Part shown: piece by piece, positions 59,811-64,000 of the stretch
Layout: every line of letters begins with the position of its first letter
Position numbering within the stretch: position 1 is the first letter of the stretch
Origin: Bagarius yarrelli
Lineage: Eukaryota > Chordata > Actinopteri > Siluriformes > Sisoridae
Assembly: GCA_005784505.1 (NCBI GenBank)
Contig: VCAZ01000271.1
Span: 191,501-255,500, forward strand
Direction: 5' to 3'
DNA: 64,000 nt
Program-made: the position numbers and the translations under genes
The notes under the pieces: generated by a model
What the model was told of the DNA's origin: nothing
Database searches by the model: none
The model's input: only the letters and a program-made list of their open reading frames with translations

Positions 59811-61680
59811 ACATGATTGAAAGCAGTACTAAATGATTAGATGCAGAATTATTAGATACAGTACTAAATTACTGACTGTCAAATGCAGTACTGAGATGAT
59901 TGAATGCAGTACTGAATGATTGGATACAGTACTGAATTATTAGATACAGTAATGATGATGAATGCGTACCGATGATTGAAGTGAATGCAGTACTGCAGTA
60001 AATGATTGGATACAGTACTGAAGTATTAGACACAGTAATGAATGATTTGCATGCAATACTAATTGATTAAATGCGGCCACTGAATGATTGAATGCAATAC
60101 TGAATGATTGGATACAGTAATGAATGATCAATGAATACTCTGAATGATCAAATGCGTACTAAATGATTGAATGCAGTACTGAATGATTGAATGCAGTACT
60201 GAATGATTGGATACAGTAATGAATTATTAGATACAGTAATGAATGATTGAATGCAGTACTGATTGATTGAATGCAGTACTGAATGATTGGATACAGTAAT
60301 GAATTATTAGATACAGTAATGAATGATTGAATGCAGTACTGATTGACAGAATGCAGTATTGGATGATTGGATACAGTAATGAATGATTGGTGATACGTAA
60401 ATTGAATTATTAGATACAGTATGGAATGATTGAATGCAGTACTGATTGATTAAATGCGGCACTGAATGATTGAATGCAGTACTGATGAATTGGATGACAG
60501 TACTGAATTATTAGACACAGTAATGAATGATTGAATGCAATACTAACTGATTAAATGCGGCACTGAATGATTGAATTGCATACTGAATGATTGGATACGT
60601 AATGAATGATCGAATAAAGTACTGAATGATCAAATGCGGTACTAATGATTAAATGCAGTACTGATTGATTGAAATGCAGTACTGAATGATTGGATACAGT
60701 AATGAATTATTAGATACAGTAATGAATGATTGAATGCAGTACTGATTGACAAATGCAGTAACTGGATGATTGGATACAGTACTGAATTATTAGATACAGT
60801 AAAAGAATGATCGAATGCAGTACCAAATGATTGAATGCAATACTGAATGATTGGATACAGTAATGAATGATCGAATGAAGTACTGAATGATCAAAAATGC
60901 GGTACTAAATGATTGAATGCAGTACTTGATGATTGAATGCAGGTAATGAATGATTGGATACAGTAATAAATTATTATATACAGTAAAGAATGATCGAATG
61001 CAGTCCCGAATTGATTGAATGCAGTACTGAATGATGGATTACAGTAATAATTATTAGATATAATAATGAATGATCGAATGCAGTACCGAATGATTGAATT
61101 CAGTACTAAATGATTGGATATAGTAATAAATGATTGAATGCAGTACCAAATGATTGAATGCGGTACTAAATGATTGAATGCAGTACTGAATGATTGAATG
61201 CATTGGATACAGTAATAAATTATTAGATACAGTAATGAATGATTGAATGCAGACTGAATGATTGGATACAGTAATGAATTATTAGATGCGTACTGAATTA
61301 GATTAGATACAGTAATAAAATTGTTAAAATGCAGCACTAAATTGTTAAATGCGGGGACTGAATTGTTAAATACAGTACTTAATAATTGTATACAGTAATT
61401 AATGTCTGGATACAGTATTGAATTATTAGATACAATACTGAATGATCAAATCCAGTACTAAATGATTGAACCCAATACTGAATGATTGGATACAATACTG
61501 AATTATTAGATGCAGTACCAAACGATTAAATATGATGCAGTACTGAATTGGTTAGATACAGTGCTGAATGACTGGCTACAGTAACTGAATGATTAAAAGC
61601 AGTACTGAAATGATTGAATTTATTACTGAATGATTGGATGCTTTACTTATAGTACTGAATGCTACTTTAAATGACTAAAG
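59811..61680 (+). repeat. 20-bp satellite with an 80-bp higher-order unit, about 1.87 kb
   Basis: Three monomer types: A = GAATGATTGAATGCAGTACT, B = GAATGATTGGATACAGTAAT, C = GAATTATTAGATACAGTAAT. The order A-A-B-C (80 bp) is exact at 60161-60240 and 60241-60320 and recurs in decayed form around 60645-60740. Other parts mix A, B, C and a CGAATGAAGTACT variant. Many units lose one base in CAGTA (to CGTA). Minus-strand frames (up to 148 codons) are by-products of the array. Confidence 0.95.
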
Positions 61681-61746
61681 GCTAGAGGTTTACTTTACAT
61701 ATGTAAAAAAAATTATATATGTAATGTATTTTGTTAAATATTGTTA

Positions 61747-61783
<37 letters not shown>

Positions 61784-61830
61784 CTATATATATATATATA
61801 TATATATTTAATAGTCATTTGAATACTGTT
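61681..61830. repeat. (AT)n microsatellite and flanks
   Basis: Nearly pure AT at 61748-61808 with one C interruption near 61784. Confidence 0.93.
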
Positions 61831-62220
61831 TGAAGCATGTTGTCCATAGAAACTATTATTATAGCTTAGACGCAATGCTGACCTGCAGTAACCCATCACC
61901 CAGCCCAAACCTTTTGAGCCTCCTATTGTTGGTTTGGAGGTCAGAGGTCAACCCCTCTCTCCTCCCCCCTCTCATCCTCCCATCTGACCTGCTTCTGAGA
62001 GTCAAGTTCAGCCCACGGGGGTCTGTCCGTCTCACCGCCCGGCCATATGGGTGCCTGCATCAGCCGGCCAGCTGACTCGGCCCCGGCCCGGGAGCGGCCT
62101 TCACCCCGAGGTGACGATGGAGCGATGGAGGGAGGGCAGATTTAGAAAATGGGATTTTCCCCGACCTTTATACAATAAATGGCCCAATTAATCGTTGCAA
62201 ACCCTGGGGTGAGGAAGATA
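61831..62220. promoter_or_regulatory. Candidate conserved non-coding island, GC-rich
   Basis: Non-repetitive, GC-rich for this window (CCGCCCGGCCATATGGGTGC near 62034, CGGCCCCGGCCCGGGAGCGG near 62078). It ends in ACCTTTATACAATAAATGGC + CCAATTAATCGTTGCAAACC. An 81-codon frame (61830-62075) is unrecognised. The sharp change against AT-rich flanks suggests selection. Confidence 0.4.
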
Positions 62221-62880
62221 TATATATAAATATTTATAATAAAATAATAACATAAAATATTTTATAGTGTGCATAATGTGTCTTTTCTCCTGACACATGA
62301 CTGAACATTTTATCAACTGTCTATGAAATGTGTTTTTGGCTGTTCCACTCATCTTTAAAAACAATAATAATCTAAAATATTTATAAATGAAAACAATAAT
62401 TAAATAAATAATGAAACAATAAATAAATAAATAAAACATAATTTAGGAAAAAATTATAAACTGAGATTTTCTTTAACAATGTATAATTGCAAAAAAAAAA
62501 AATAACAAAATTGAGAAAATGCATAAATAAATAAATGATTATTAATTGAATAAATAGTAATAATTATCGCCTTGTGAGAAAATAATAAGATACATTTGTA
62601 ATGAAAATAAAAAATAAAAAACACGGAAATCTTGTCAAATTTAAATAAATAAATAAGAGAATAAATTAAACCAGTAAATTATATTTTAATAAAAAAAAGA
62701 CACATTAGGAAATAAAATAAATAAGCTAATAAAAATATATACATGTTGACTTTGGCTCTGTAAATTTTAAATAAAACTTCCTAAAATAACTGTCAATAAA
62801 TAAATGAATGAATAATAATAAATAAATAAATAGCAAATTGGGATTAATTAAATCACAGTTTTTTAATTATTTTAAAGAAT
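62221..62880. other. AT-rich filler with AAATAAAT words
   Basis: (AAAT)n patches (62414-62432, 62814-62832) and A runs. No gene. Confidence 0.7.
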
Positions 62881-63185
62881 AATTTGTAAACTGTCCGTCT
62901 CTCTGCGTCTCCTCTGATGTTTATCATCTGGTGGAATATTTATAAGTTTGCGTCAGCAGCACGTTTATCTTCTGCTGTGACTTCAGTGGCTTCGCTGACC
63001 GTTTCCTCGGTCACGTGTCTATTGTCCTCCGCCTAGACTTTTGACCCCCTTTTTTTTTATTATTCACCCCGTCTACCTCCAGCTGCCCCTCCACTTCACA
63101 TCCAGCACTGAAATACGCAGCAGATGCGTGGCTGTGCCTGCGATTGGGACGCTGGTGCTGTTTCTCAGGAGATGCTGAATCTTTT
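62881..63185. promoter_or_regulatory. Candidate conserved non-coding island
   Basis: ATGTTTATCATCTGGTGGAA, TATAAGTTTGCGTCAGCAGC, CGGTCACGTGTCTATTGTCC (E-box CACGTG) and AAATACGCAGCAGATGCGTG. Non-repetitive apart from a T run near 63050. Unproven. Confidence 0.3.
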
Positions 63186-63229
<44 letters not shown>

Positions 63230-63232
63230 ACA
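63186..63232. repeat. (AC)n microsatellite
   Basis: About 17 pure AC dinucleotides, then CTCACACACATACAC. Confidence 0.96.
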
Positions 63233-63304
63233 TACACTGATGGAATATAACTGGATTGTTTTTAGAATCGTAATGAAAAATCACCTATTTATTGTAAGAC
63301 TGGG

Positions 63305-63670
63305 AGGATTCATTCATTCATTCATTCATTCATTTTCATTTACCCTTTTATTCATTTATCAATTAATTCAATCATTTAATTATTTATTCAGTTATTTATT
63401 CATTCATTTAATCATTTTTTTCATTTATTCAGTTATTTATTCATTCATTTATTATGCAGTTATTTATTCATTCAGTTATTCTTCATTCATTTTTTAATTA
63501 TGTTTTCATTTATTCATCCATCCATTCATTCATTCATTCATTTATCATTATTTCATTATTCAGTTATTTATTAATTCATTCATCCATTCATTTTTTATTT
63601 ATTCAGTTATTTTTTCATTCATTCATTTAATTAATTAATGTATTCATTCATTTAATCTATTTATTTACTG
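63305..63670. repeat. (ATTC)n/ATTTATTC degenerate array
   Basis: Pure ATTC at 63310-63334, then CATTTATTCAGTTATTTATT words to 63670. Frames here are repeat-derived. Confidence 0.92.
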
Positions 63671-63846
63671 GTTATTCCTTATTAGAAATGTTATGTGTGT
63701 TTGTGTGTGTGTGTGTTTGTGTGAGTGTGTGTGGGGGTGGGGGGTATGTTCTTCTATTTTGCTGAGAAGCGAATGTCCCCACAAGAATAAGAATGTCTGA
63801 CAGTTTGAGCCCTATAATAAAAAATATTTTTTTTCCTAATGGAACC

Positions 63847-63890
<44 letters not shown>

Positions 63891-64000
63891 AATAAGACCT
63901 TGAGAATCCAAAATGTCCCTGCAGAGCCCTGTGTAAGCGAAGGTGTGGTGTGTGTGTTGTGTAAGAGAGATCAATCTCACATGGATCAGTCATGGTGTCA
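63671..64000. other. (GT)n tracts and unique end sequence
   Basis: (GT)n at 63691-63732 (imperfect), 63849-63888 and 63944-63960, with short unique sequence between. The window ends in unrecognised sequence. Confidence 0.7.

Noticed and set aside
59811..61680. CRISPR-like regular repetition
   Set aside because: Units are directly adjacent 20-mers without unique spacers, in eukaryotic DNA with no cas genes. It is a tandem satellite.

Overview
This window looks like teleost fish nuclear DNA: a long intergenic or intronic stretch with no intact protein-coding gene, tRNA gene or rRNA gene that I can support. The evidence is the dense dinucleotide and tetranucleotide microsatellites, about thirty copies of a tRNA-derived SINE with a conserved core (GCTCAGTGGTTAAGG, a GGTTCGATTCC-type B box, then GGGCCCCTGAGCAAGG and a GTCTGCCAAATGCTGTAAATG tail), a DANA/mermaid-like V-SINE, hAT-type non-autonomous elements, and remnants of Tc1-like transposases of the type common in bony fishes. 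An ostariophysan fish such as a catfish is my guess from this mix, but the sequence does not settle the species. Almost all open frames of 60-380 codons come from simple repeats and read as low-complexity peptides.

Three kinds of sequence alternate. (1) Degenerate tandem arrays, each built from its own short word and often hundreds of bases to 2 kb long: GATTCG (1-300), GACA (2.9-3.8 and 46.5-46.8 kb), GATAC (6.9-7.5 kb), ATGAGCCATGT (9.8-12.2 kb), TATAAGAGTC (14.2-15.3 kb), GAGACACACT (16.4-17.5 kb), CACTCCAATCC (20.9-22.3 kb), a 20-mer at 27.2-28.0 kb, CATGAAACAAA (36.8-37.3 kb), TGAATCA-rich tracts (38-39 and 54.2-55.6 kb), TTATAATGCATT (39.8-40.4 kb), CTAGC/CTAAC words (46.1-46.4 and 47.6-48.0 kb), a 19-mer (48.1-48.5 kb) and a 20-mer with an 80-bp higher-order unit (59.8-61.7 kb). 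(2) Transposable elements, mostly short and decayed, some inserted inside the arrays. The clearest case is a solo LTR with a 5-bp target duplication inside a SINE inside the ATGAGCC array. (3) About two dozen islands of non-repetitive, compositionally balanced sequence with many CpGs and homeodomain, POU, SOX or PBX/MEIS-like words. They read like conserved non-coding (enhancer-type) sequence of a developmental-gene desert, but conservation cannot be shown from one sequence.

The only recognisable protein-coding remains are a Tc1-like transposase pseudogene at about 28.6-29.6 kb (plus strand, stops and deletions) and a second, more decayed Tc1/mariner-like remnant at about 30.86-31.5 kb (minus strand), abutted by a decayed hAT element. 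There is no operon, CRISPR array or defence-like system. I found no convincing undescribed biological system. The most interesting material is the collection of higher-order tandem arrays, the nested insertions that let them be ordered in time, several non-autonomous elements with readable target duplications, a SINE-derived hairpin, and the clustered candidate regulatory islands.
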